A stretch of 64,000 nucleotides of DNA from Mactromeris polynyma. Lineage: Eukaryota; Mollusca; Bivalvia; Venerida; Mactridae. Where the stretch lies: contig JASFXZ010000002.1 in the NCBI GenBank assembly GCA_032209605.1, positions 56,794,431-56,858,430 on the forward strand, in the 5' to 3' direction. The number at the start of each line of letters is the position of its first letter. Position 1 is the first letter of the stretch. Positions 46,385 to 56,138 of the stretch are shown here, in pieces. Both the position numbers and the translations under genes were made by a program. Below the pieces are notes generated by a model, which worked only from the letters and a program-made list of their open reading frames with translations, had not been told where the DNA came from and searched no databases.

Positions 46385-46921
46385 ATGATACAACCTTCCA
46401 GACAACAGTTATTTTAATGGCGTTTATTACTTTCAATGTGTGTTCTGTCGAATTTATTTCACAAACAAAACTTTTATTCAGATATCGTGTTTAAGACGAT
46501 TATTTTATTGTCAGTCGTAAATTGTTACTTTTGTAATTTGCTCCATTTTCTTCACAACCTAAAATGTGCTTGTTGAAACAAGTACAGTGGAATCGCTTAA
46601 AGACCAAGTCGAAATTAAGACCACCTCTTTGTAATACCGTTGTTTGATCGACCTGATTTTAATTTGTCTTCTATATTTGAACTTGATACTTCACAAAAAG
46701 AACCATTTTCTTTAGAACCAGAGGTGGTTTTATTATTGAGGTTTCAGTGCATACTTTATTTTCGCGAGTATGAAATAGGCGATCATTGTCAGCCGAACAA
46801 CTCCGGACAACCGGCTGTTGTAACTGCTTGAGCATTTGAGGCTATGCTGTATGCTGGGATCTGATTCATGTATAGAAATCTAAAGCATTACGGTACAACC
46901 AAGCTGTCGCTGTCTTCAATT
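46385..46921 (+). repeat. Left arm of inverted repeat IR2
   Basis: About 535 bp inverted at 49111-49649, beginning ATGATACAACCTTCCAGACA. It contains a family-1 MITE and ends in the GAGCATTTGAGGCTATGCTG block shared with the IR1 spacer. Confidence 0.88.
46585..46749. mobile_element. CAGTRAAACC-type MITE (family 1) in IR2 left arm
   Basis: TA|CAGTGGAATCGCTTAAAGAC...GTGGTTTTATTATTGAGG TTTCAGTG. Carried along with the arm duplication. Confidence 0.65.
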
Positions 46922-47082
46922 TGATTTAACTAATTATAACTAAATATTAACTTACCTGTTGCTTAAGTTTTTGGTCTTACTAGTGCTTAATTGTCTTAAC
47001 CGACACGTCGTCAATAGTGTGACCTCTGGTAACTTTATCTTCTGTCCTATACAAGCATAAAGGAATAATGTGACTTTGTTGA
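46922..47082. other. IR2 spacer, left edge; no gene
   Basis: Short AT-rich stretch without a match in the IR1 spacer. Confidence 0.6.
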
Positions 47083-48193
47083 ACTTTCGTACACATGTAC
47101 ATTGTATATTCTATGTTAGACTGGCTTTCGTACACATGTACATTGTATATTCTATGTTAGACTGGCTTTCGTACACATGTACATTGTATATTCTATGTTA
47201 GACTGACTTTCGTACACATGTACATTGTATATTCTATGTTAGACTGGCTTTCGTACACATGTACATTGTATATTCTCTGTTAGACTGGCTTTCGTACACA
47301 TGTACATTGTATATTCTATGTTAGACTGACTTTCGTACACATGTACATTGTATATTCTATGTTAGACTGGCTTTCGTACACATGTACATTGTATATTCTA
47401 TGTTAGACTGGCTTTCGTACACATGTACATTGTATATTCTCTGTTAGACTGGCTTTCGTACACATGTACATTGATATTCTATGTTAGACTGGCTTTCGTA
47501 CACATGTACATTGTATATTCTATGTTAGACTGGCTTTCGTACACATGTACATTGTATATTCTATGTTAGACTGGCTTTCGTACACATCTACATTGTATAT
47601 TATATATTAGACTGGCTTTCGTACACATGTACATTGTATATTCTATGTTAGACTGGCTTTCGTACACATGTACATTGTATATTCTATGTTAGACTGGCTT
47701 TCGTACCATGTACATTGTATATTCTATGTTAGACTGGCTTTCGTACACATGTTCATTGTATATTCTATATTAGACTGGCTTTCGTACACATGTACATTGT
47801 ATATTCTATATTAGACTGGCTTTCGTACACATCTACATTGTATATTCTATGTTAGACTGGCTTTCGTACACATGTTCATTGTATATTCTATATTAGACTG
47901 GCTTTCGTACACATGTACATTGTATATTCTATATTAGACTGGCTTTCGTATACATCTACATTGTATATTCTATATTAGACTGGCTTTCGTACACATGTAC
48001 ATTGTATATTCTATATTAGACTGGCTTTCGTACACATGTACATTGTATATTCTATATTAGACTGGCTTTCGTACACATCTACATTGTATATTCTATGTTA
48101 GACTGGCTTTCGTACACATGTACATTGTATATTCTATGTTAGACTGGTTTTCGTACACATGTTCATTGTATATTCTATGTTAGACTGGCTTTG
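47083..48193. repeat. 41-bp minisatellite, long array (about 27 units)
   Basis: Same unit as 44079-44447. Sub-variants (TATATTAG, CATCTACATT, CATGTTCATT) recur as groups of three, for example around 47740-48080, which suggests amplification of multi-unit blocks. Confidence 0.95.
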
Positions 48194-48779
48194 GCCAATG
48201 TAATGTTATTGAACATTTAAATTAATTGGTAAAATATTTTACTTCATTTCATCTATCATTCAAGTTTTACTGTTATAATGTACGCTCCAACTGATATTTA
48301 TGTCATATGGCAAATACGTCGAAATAATGCTCGTCTAAGCTTATACACCGGATATTGAATCATAGACAATTGCATAAGCGAAGTTCCATGGGTTTCTCAC
48401 CAGTGATACATCGGACTGGTTCAAACTTTGCATCGTTTCAAAGCCACTTTCTCGCCATCTGGGGTCTAAGCGTTCGGCTTGGTCCGATAAGGAATTCTAT
48501 TGGCTCACTGATTGATGAAAATGTACAGAGACTGAAACTAGGAGCTTCTAGCATAATTATCGTGCACGAGTAAAGATATATTAAATCGACCAGTGTATTA
48601 GTCTACTGTCACTAACGATATAAACTGGAAATCAGTCATCATGTTCAAATCTCATTTTCATCCTATATTTGATTCGATCCAATATATATTAATAATAATA
48701 ATTAGTATATTGTAACGAGTTATTTCCCTTTATCCCTTCTACAGTATATATAGTACAGTCCTTTATATATACTTAAGTA
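48194..48779 (+). repeat. Duplicated flank next to the minisatellite, copy 2
   Basis: Counterpart of 44448-45145 lacking its 108-bp stretch and gaining GATGAAAAT near 48515. Highly similar otherwise. Confidence 0.8.
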
Positions 48780-49048
48780 GCGGAGCCGTGGTCCAGTGGT
48801 AACGCGCTGGGCTTGTAATCCAGGTATCGCTGGTTCGGTTCCCCGCTCCATCACTGACCGTACTTACAGTCTTTCGGACGAGACTTTAAAAACCGAGGTC
48901 CCGTGTATGTTGGTTTACATCGAGCACGTAAAAGAATCAGGGGCGGTTCTGGAACTGGTGCATCTCCTGTATCATGCACTATCCTCATGACTAACATTGT
49001 TCTGGAGGCGTCGCCCATATGGGAAACCGGTGGCGACGATAAATAAAC
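48780..49048 (+). mobile_element. tRNA-derived SINE, copy 2, with complete head
   Basis: Head folds as a tRNA: A box TGGTCCAGTGG, anticodon stem CTGGG/TCCAG around loop CTTGTAA (TGT, threonine-like) and B box GGTTCGGTTCC. The acceptor end is imperfect and sequence continues into a SINE body (CTTTCGGACGAGACTTTAAA, GTCCCGTGTA, a closing hairpin CGTCGCCCATATGGG..CCGGTGGCGACGA) and an A-rich tail. The central block resembles conserved domains described in invertebrate SINEs; I cannot assign a family name. Confidence 0.8.
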
Positions 49049-49110
49049 AATTTAAAGACCACAGCGTCTGTCCATGTTTCATTTCGTAAATGTATTTACT
49101 TTTACTAAAA

Positions 49111-49649
49111 GTGCACATATATTGAAGACAGAGACAGCTTGGTTGTACCGTAATGCTTTAGATTTCTAAACATGAATCAGATCCCAGCATACAGCAGAGC
49201 CTCAAATGCTCAAGCAGTTACAACAGCCGGTTGTCCGGAGTAGTTCGGCTGACAATGATCGCCTATTTCATACTCGCGAAAATAAAGTATGCACTGAAAC
49301 CTCAATAATAAGACCACCTCTGGTTCTAAAGAAAATGGTTCTTTTTGTGAAGTATCAAGTTCAAATATAGAAGACAAATTAAAATCAGGTCGATCAAACA
49401 ACGGTATTTCAAAGAGGTGGTCTTAATTTCGACTTGGTCTTTAAGCGATTCCACTGTACTTGTTTCAACAAGCACATTTTAAAGTTGTGAAGATAATGGA
49501 GCAAATTACAAAAGTAACAATTTACGACTGACAATAAAATAATCGTCTTAAACACGATATCTGAATAAAAGTTTTGTTTGTGAAATAGAAGCAGACATTG
49601 AAAGCAATAAACGCCATTAAAATAACTGTTGTCTGGAAGGTTGTATCAT
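49111..49649 (-). repeat. Right arm of inverted repeat IR2
   Basis: Reverse complement of 46385-46921 with small indels. Encloses the inverted MITE copy at 49285-49456. Confidence 0.88.
49285..49456. mobile_element. CAGTRAAACC-type MITE (family 1) in IR2 right arm
   Basis: Reverse-complement copy of the element at 46585-46749; right end CTTAAGCGATTCCACTG in plus orientation. Confidence 0.65.
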
Positions 49650-50582
49650 AGCATTTAATCAGTGTTCGCTTGTTTGTCGGATAACAAGAAATGTGTCAAT
49701 CATTTCACTCAATTCTTTCTCTATTGATGCGAGAATGACCCAGTCGGGTGAATGGGTCAGCTATCATTAATACAATGTAGTGCGTTATTTATGATTTGGC
49801 AGAAAATGTTGAAGAAAATATATAACTTTTACAAAAAGCGCATACTTTGACTTTTTGGTACAATGGTAGCATATGTCTTAATGTTTACATGTAATATGAA
49901 CTATCTTCAAGTTGTAAAACTACATCTGGACAAATTCCCATCACCTCTCAATGCTACATGTATACGTACATTCAAATACAATGCTGCTAAAATCAAGACT
50001 TCAAAATGAAATTTGAATGCGCAATTCTTTAGCCAATACGGACCATAGGATATCGTCATGCGTTTTCTCCCTTTATGCATTCTATAGGATCTGTATTATG
50101 TAATGAAAACTATTTATGGCTTCTTTCAATTTCCAGTCATTATACTTTAACAAATCTGTTCACTTCGCGGAGTTCTGTTTTTTGCGAAAATAACAGTTTG
50201 GATTGAAACATCGTTCGGATTCCGGAGTTGGGAGGATCCGGACTGTAGGGGACGTTTTCATATGCTACATAGAATGGACTAAAACAAGATCAAGAAAACT
50301 GAACTTTCCGGACTGGAGAGTGTCCGGACTAGGGAGCTTCCATTGTACATATCATATACAAACGATATGGAGAGATAACTCTAGACTGGATAAAGGGAGA
50401 TAACTCGTAACAATCTCCTGTGATACGGACCTAACATTTTCACATGTGTCGTATTTCTTACCGTTATGTTATATATTAACATGTATGTATAGTCTGTTTT
50501 AGGTAGGGTGAACCCTTGCATACTCTGTCGTTATAACGAAATAGCTAGTCTATGTGCTGTGTTATTAGTGTTAGTGTGGGGA

Positions 50583-50744
50583 CTGTGAAACCTCAATAAC
50601 AAGACCACCATTGGCTCTGAAGCAGGACGATCTAAGTTGTCTAAGTATGGAGACAAATTATGGAAGAAAACTAGGCCATGAATATACCGTCTCAAAAACT
50701 TAGATGGTCTTAATATCGAGGTGGCCTTCAAGTGGAGTTTTACA
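50583..50744. mobile_element. CAGTRAAACC-type MITE (family 1)
   Basis: CTGTGAAACCTCAATAACAA at the left and TCGAGGTGGCCTTCAAGTGG AGTTTTACA at the right. Ends are slightly degenerate; no TA pair. Confidence 0.6.
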
Positions 50745-51920
50745 ATAATTTACCACATTTGTAAATGTTTAATAGCCATCTGCATTTTTTTTCTTGCACA
50801 TTTTCAATTTCGATTGCAATATTAAAAACTACGGAGAACCGAATATAAATAATTCTACAGCCGAAGTTTTAATTTTTGACCTAGACGGAAATATAAAACA
50901 CTTGATCAGAGCAAACAGCACTATATAAATTAATCTTTGGGTGGGAAGTGCAATGGTTGACATTATGGTAAGTTGTAGAAAGCTCTTGATGGAATATCAA
51001 GTACTATGTATGGTAATATTTATCTATATAATTGCTATTCGTAGATATTTTTAGCTGTCTTCTTCGTACCCACTCGCTAAATATACATACCCCCCGTCTA
51101 TAAAAGTACTTTAACACGGTAAACACTAGATGTATGGTTTGATTGATTGTATGTACAAGTTTATTCAAGACTAATTCGAATACATATATATGCATTAGAT
51201 GCGGTTATTAAATAACCTTAAAGCTATTTTACAGAAAGAACACCGGTAACGGCATGAGACAATAACTGTATTTGCTGTTTTAAATATATCAGTGCTTCCT
51301 CACGGCTGATGAAGGTTTTGCGCTATTATATTTTGTACTGAGTATTTTGTTGTGTAGTATTACAGTGTGTATTATATTGTCCCCACAATGCATGTACGAT
51401 AAACCATGCTTTCTCCAGAACAAATTGAAGACTCGACACTGTTTATTCGTGAAGTATTAAATCAACCATCAATGTATGAACGCGTTTTCCATATATTATT
51501 ATTAACCACAACCAACTCAACAGACTCAGTCCTAGGTTCGAGCTCTGATCAAACTATTTCTACGTCTGTTCTAGTCTAACGAAAGGTATTAACTCGAGGG
51601 AGGGACCAGCGATAAATGCCCATGTCTATAATACAAACCGAGTACTTGTCATGTGTGCATTTCACATTGTATAAGTATTTATTTTCAGTAATACATTAAA
51701 AAGCAATGTAATGTTGCTAATGGCACAATTAAGTTCCTCTTCTATATAAAAGTGTCGCAACACACGGACCATAGAATAGTTATAAGTATTTGCAAAGAAC
51801 ACTTATTGATAAATAGATTGAACTCTATAAATATGTACATATAAAAATAAAACACTTCGATCGTTATACCACAAACAACATACATACTTCAGTTTCATAC
51901 AAATATATGTAATGTTTCGG

Positions 51921-51926
51921 TTTATT
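51921..51926 (-). terminator. Candidate polyadenylation signal of the 472-codon gene
   Basis: AATAAA on the minus strand about 185 nt beyond the stop codon. Other AT-rich hexamers exist nearby, so this is only a candidate. Confidence 0.35.
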
Positions 51927-52108
51927 TGACATATCCATTTACATGACATGGCTCCACTTCTTCTCATAGTGTTCAAGTATCCTCAGATGTGCTTAAGTAG
52001 TCCTATATTAGTTTATCACAGCCAATATCCTGGTACCAGTCTGTTACACCAGTACTTGAAAGTTGAAACGAAAGCAATAGTTTACATCCGTGCAATGAAA
52101 TGAATACT

Positions 52109-53527
52109 TTAATGAGACGAATCTGAAATATGAGACGGTATTCTCAAATAATGGCAAGATCTAAACACCAACCACCATTTTGACATCGTAACATCTTCGT
52201 CTCCAACATCTTTCAATGCAAGTTCTTTCGCCTTAAGCCACTGCTGTGTCGTCAGACCCTTTGCCCATTTTTCAGCCTTCGATTTCAGTTTTTCTATCTC
52301 AGTTTCATCTTGGGTTGCTGTTGGTTCAGCAATGTCTATGCCTTCTTTCTTAATATTGCTCTTATCCACTCGTGATGACCGTAGAATTACTGTTTCTGAC
52401 ACTTTCTGTTTCAAGTCTGTGATCGCGTGCATATAAATACTGTTCCTGTTTACACCATGGTGGCCACGGCGGTAAGCACGCGCTAATCTTACCATACTAT
52501 TAGGGTGTTTATAATCAATATTTTTACCGACATATTTATTTGCATGAACGTATTCTTCTGGGTTGTCATGGATATATTTTAAATAATCGTACAGCGGTCT
52601 GTATTCTTCCTTTTCATTGTTCATTAACTTTTTATCTTTGTGCCTTCGTTTACCTTTTGGTGCCGTACCAGGCTCTTTGATACCAGCAGACATTGCAGTT
52701 TCTACATTCTCCAGACCGAATGGATCTTCCTCATCCGATTCGTCATCTAGTATACCTAGCGTCGGTACTTGCGTCTCTTGAGGTTTCTCTTCAGGAGGAT
52801 ATAATTGATCATGTGTACGCATGCGCAAAAGATTTCTCCATTCCGGAATCTTTCTCTCTTCGTCTGAACGAATGTCAAAACCAGCTGTAGACAAAGTGTT
52901 GTCATGTACGCTAAAGAAACTCTTACGAGGCAGAAACAAATCAATTTCTTTCTTTGTCCAGCCCCCAGTAGACTTTGGTCGTTTAATGCTGCTGCACGAT
53001 GGCTTCCGTTTGATAGGAAGAATGATACTTATACTATTACTCCTGGTACTGAGAAGAGAGCGTTCAGTGTTCGTACGAGTGAACATTCCGTATAAGTGCT
53101 GACTTGCAGATTTGTTTGCTTCATCAGAACCGTCATTCCTCGTTTTGTCATTGTCTGTGTTATTGTCAGATCTTTGTGAAATCGCTACATCTTTTAACTC
53201 ATTAACATTTTCTTTATTTTCATGTTCACTATTTACATTCAAAACTACTTCATCGTTTAGTTTGTCTTTCGACTCCTCTTTAATCTGTTCCAATGTTCCT
53301 TTCATTCCCTCAATTCCTCTCGGAAATAATTTATGTTCATCGTCAAGTCGACGATTGACTGTTGGCATTTTAACAACTACTTTCTTAGTTCGCTTTGCTT
53401 TACCCGATATTTGTCCTTTGCCACTTTTAGGTTTGCCTTTATCCAGTACTAACGGACTTAGTGTTATACCATTAGCGTTCAAACCTTCCAATTCAGTCGC
53501 TTGAGAATCCGACTTGTTTTCAGACAT
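52109..53527 (-). CDS. Unknown hydrophilic protein, 472 aa, single exon
   Basis: Uninterrupted 472-codon frame. The start is supported by an in-frame TAG three codons before the ATG (TAG TCT AAA ATG). No signal peptide, membrane segment or cysteine motif. Residues 1-140 are highly charged and probably disordered (KPKSGKGQISGKAKRTKKVV, then an Asn/Asp/Lys-rich stretch). An IKRPKSTGGW motif lies at 181-190, an acidic patch DDESDEEDPF at 261-270, and a basic KGKRRHKDKK at 291-300. Two parts look like folded, possibly conserved segments: 308-357 (EYRPLYDYLKYIHDNPEEYV onwards) and 418-465 (LTTQQWLKAKELALKD, then MSKWWLVFRSCHYLRIP). I do not recognise the family. The gene is intronless over the coding part and runs in the same direction as the 649-codon gene 4.6 kb upstream; a shared transcript is unlikely. 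Confidence 0.82.
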   Translation of the reverse strand: MSENKSDSQATELEGLNANGITLSPLVLDKGKPKSGKGQISGKAKRTKKVVVKMPTVNRRLDDEHKLFPRGIEGMKGTLEQIKEESKDKLNDEVVLNVNSEHENKENVNELKDVAISQRSDNNTDNDKTRNDGSDEANKSASQHLYGMFTRTNTERSLLSTRSNSISIILPIKRKPSCSSIKRPKSTGGWTKKEIDLFLPRKSFFSVHDNTLSTAGFDIRSDEERKIPEWRNLLRMRTHDQLYPPEEKPQETQVPTLGILDDESDEEDPFGLENVETAMSAGIKEPGTAPKGKRRHKDKKLMNNEKEEYRPLYDYLKYIHDNPEEYVHANKYVGKNIDYKHPNSMVRLARAYRRGHHGVNRNSIYMHAITDLKQKVSETVILRSSRVDKSNIKKEGIDIAEPTATQDETEIEKLKSKAEKWAKGLTTQQWLKAKELALKDVGDEDVTMSKWWLVFRSCHYLRIPSHISDSSH

Positions 53528-54930
53528 TTTAGACTATGATAAATTAACACAAGCATTCTAAATCCTCACACACACACAACCGTTACTATGCTTCACATCA
53601 ATATGGAAAACTGGCGAATAATTTCCGAAATTTATAAATATATGACTATTAAGCAGAGCGTAAAACTCTCTTGTATAAAACCATACTTCTCCTGAAATTT
53701 ATCTCCAAATATTTGATATCTTATAAATCCTTTTGAAATTCACCATAAAATATTAACACGTTTTTATTAGTATTTTAATAACTTTTCAATAGTCACTTCA
53801 CTGACACAATATTTTTATTCCTATTTTCAGTTACAATTGTAACGAGAAGTTAATCTATCCAAATATTTCCATTACAAATCATTTCTACAAGAAAACGTCT
53901 AAAGAATTTCATCCAAAATACTTGTACGTCCCACTTGTTGTTATAGTTGTGCGAAATAAATAGAGTACAGTGTTTATATCCTTTGTAATAAATTTTCTAT
54001 TTTTCAACTTTCTTTTCATTTGAAAATTGAAATCGGTTTTAAAGTCATGACTGAATGAATGAAAAGTATCAGTTTTCCGATCACATTGCAATAATCTTTT
54101 CTTCCTGCGACTATACACACAATAGTTTATACCAATAGCTAATTAGCTCGGTAATATAAGATCTAAAAGTAAAGTGAAAACGGACAGATTTCAGTTATCG
54201 GAGTTTTTCACTTCATTGAAGAGCTTTCAATCACTGCTCAATAATAATTCAAACAAAGTGACGCCTGAAATAGTTTAAGTCAAACGAAGAGTGAATCATT
54301 TGAGAGACATTTTGAAGAATGACTTGGTCGGTTAGTGAAGGACATTAATCCATAGACATTTTGAAGTGCTTTTCCATTATATCGTAATATTTCTGATATA
54401 TGTAAAGTGCCTTCATAGTTCGCGTTAATGTTACGAAAACAAAACTTCGAAAATTGATAAAAATATTCTCCGTGATTATTTTTTGATAAAATTCCTGATT
54501 TTCGTAGTTTTCATGATATAAGTGGTGACTGAAGAGTGGACGTAGGGTGTATGTTAGGAGCTAAGAAGCAATACAAGGCTTCTTAGTTGCTACTTGTGTA
54601 AAACTGCATAACATCTAATATTACGATCAACCCATCTGTTGAATTTGTGAAGATACAATTATGCCAAAATGCACTAGATATAATAAATATTCAATATTTG
54701 CCTTAGTAAACAATGCAGGTGTTTGGTTTTAAATCGATGATATCTACCAAAGCACTCATTATATACTTATTTCACTGGTCGCTGTTTTTTTAGTATACTT
54801 GCACGGTTGTACTCAGTTGTAATTCACGCCGTTTTCAACAGAACTCAAGTCATGGACGGCGGTCAGTTGACCTAACCAGAGTAAGTGGCTTACCAATCAG
54901 AATTATCACTTTCTTCCACAAGCAACTACG
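53528..54930. other. Upstream region of the 472-codon gene; no other gene
   Basis: AT-rich; presumably contains the promoter and 5' UTR. No recognisable core promoter element. Confidence 0.5.
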
Positions 54931-55686
54931 AACTTACCCACCAGATCAGGGGCCGAGGACAAGGGACGAACTTACCCACCAGATCAGGGGCCGAGGACAA
55001 GGAACTTACCCACCAGATCAGGGGCCGAGGACAAGGGACGAACTTACCCACCAGATCAGGGGCCGAGGACAAGGGACGAACTTACCCACCAGATCAGGGG
55101 CCGATGACAAGGGACGAACTTACCCACCAGGTCAAGGACCGAGGACAATGAACTTACCCACCAGATCAGGGGCCGAGGACAAGGGACGAACTTACCCACC
55201 AGACCAGGGGCCGAGGACAAGGAACTTACCCACCAGATCAGGGGCCGAGGACAAGGGACGAACTTACCCACCAGATCAGGGACCGAAGACAAGGAACTTA
55301 CCCACCAGATCAGGGGCCGAGGACAAGGGAGGAACTTACCCACCAGATCAGGGGTCGAGGACAAGAGAGGAACTTACCCACCAGATCAGGGGCCGAGGAC
55401 AAGGGACGAACTTACCCACCAGATCAGGGGCCGAAGACAAGGAACTTACCCACCAGATCAGGGGCCGAGGACAAGGAGCTTACCCACCAGATCAGGGGCC
55501 GAGGACAAGGAGCTTACCCACCAGATCAGGGGCCGAGGACAAGGAGCTTACCCACCAGATCAGGGGCCGAGGACAAGGAACTTACCCACCAGATCAGGGG
55601 CCGAGGACAAGGAGCTTACCCACCAGATCAGGGGCCGAGGACAAGGGACGAACTTACCCACCAGATCAGGGGCCGAGGACAAGGGA
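54931..55686. repeat. 34/38-bp minisatellite, about 20 units
   Basis: Two interspersed unit lengths: GAACTTACCCACCAGATCAG then GGGCCGAGGACAAG (34 bp), and the same plus GGAC (38 bp). GC-rich. On the minus strand each unit reads GGTGGGTAAGTTC, a good 5' splice-site match. Confidence 0.95.
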
Positions 55687-55981
55687 TTTTGTGGGATTTA
55701 TTATCTTCGGTAAAATTGTCACAGAGAACACATCTCACGGTTGGTTCGAATCAACGACTTCCAAATTAACAGTCGAGTTCTCTACCGACCAAGCTAACTG
55801 TGCTGGCGCTATATACTGTATTCATGTTACCCTTGTTTCCAGCTAGCATGATGTTTGTTTTCTTACGAGTTTCGTAACGACATCTCGCTGCATCACAACG
55901 TCACCAGTCAATATCGCCGAAACATCGACATTCATTTATATCAAAAGGCGTACCGCAACAATAATAATATGATATTGACTA

Positions 55982-56136
55982 CAGTAAAAACCTCAATAAT
56001 AAGACCACCTTTGAGACCTTTGAAAACTGGTCTTAATATTGAGGTGGTCTTAATATTGAAGTTGAATAATTATCAAAATAGTGAACATTGCGTTCTTAGT
56101 TTTGAGGTGGTCTCGTTATTGAAGTGAGTTTTACTG
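55982..56136. mobile_element. CAGTRAAACC-type MITE (family 1), intact
   Basis: 155 bp, flanked by TA at 55980-55981 and 56137-56138. Left end CAGTAAAAACCTCAATAATA, right end in reverse CAGTAAAACTCACTTCAATA. Internal GGTCTTAATATTGAGGTGGT is a second inverted block. This is the shortest complete copy in the window. Confidence 0.82.
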
Positions 56137-56138
56137 TA

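Larger units (their letters stand above)
45699..46386 (-). repeat. Right arm of inverted repeat IR1 (carries SRP RNA gene)
   Basis: Reverse complement of 42838-43524. It abuts the left arm of IR2 with no gap that I can define. Confidence 0.9.
49650..52108. other. No gene recognised; one MITE
   Basis: AT-rich. Contains the family-1 MITE at 50583-50744 and probably the 3' UTR of the 472-codon gene at its right end. Confidence 0.5.

Noticed and set aside
48780..48853. A functional tRNA-Thr(TGT) gene
   Set aside because: The acceptor stem is imperfect, the T stem is poorly paired, and the sequence continues into a SINE body that is repeated at 45146.
44722..48990. Paired 60-72-codon frames at 44722 and 48355, and one at 48796
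   Set aside because: They are duplicates because the cassette is duplicated; the last one lies in the SINE. Nothing indicates coding.
52693..53504. Plus-strand frames of 63-130 codons opposite the 472-codon gene
   Set aside because: Antisense shadows of a much longer frame with a supported start.
54885..55846. 232-codon frame with PPDQGPRTR repeats
   Set aside because: Read-through of the 34/38-bp array; the mix of unit lengths makes the frame switch and no unique conserved part exists.
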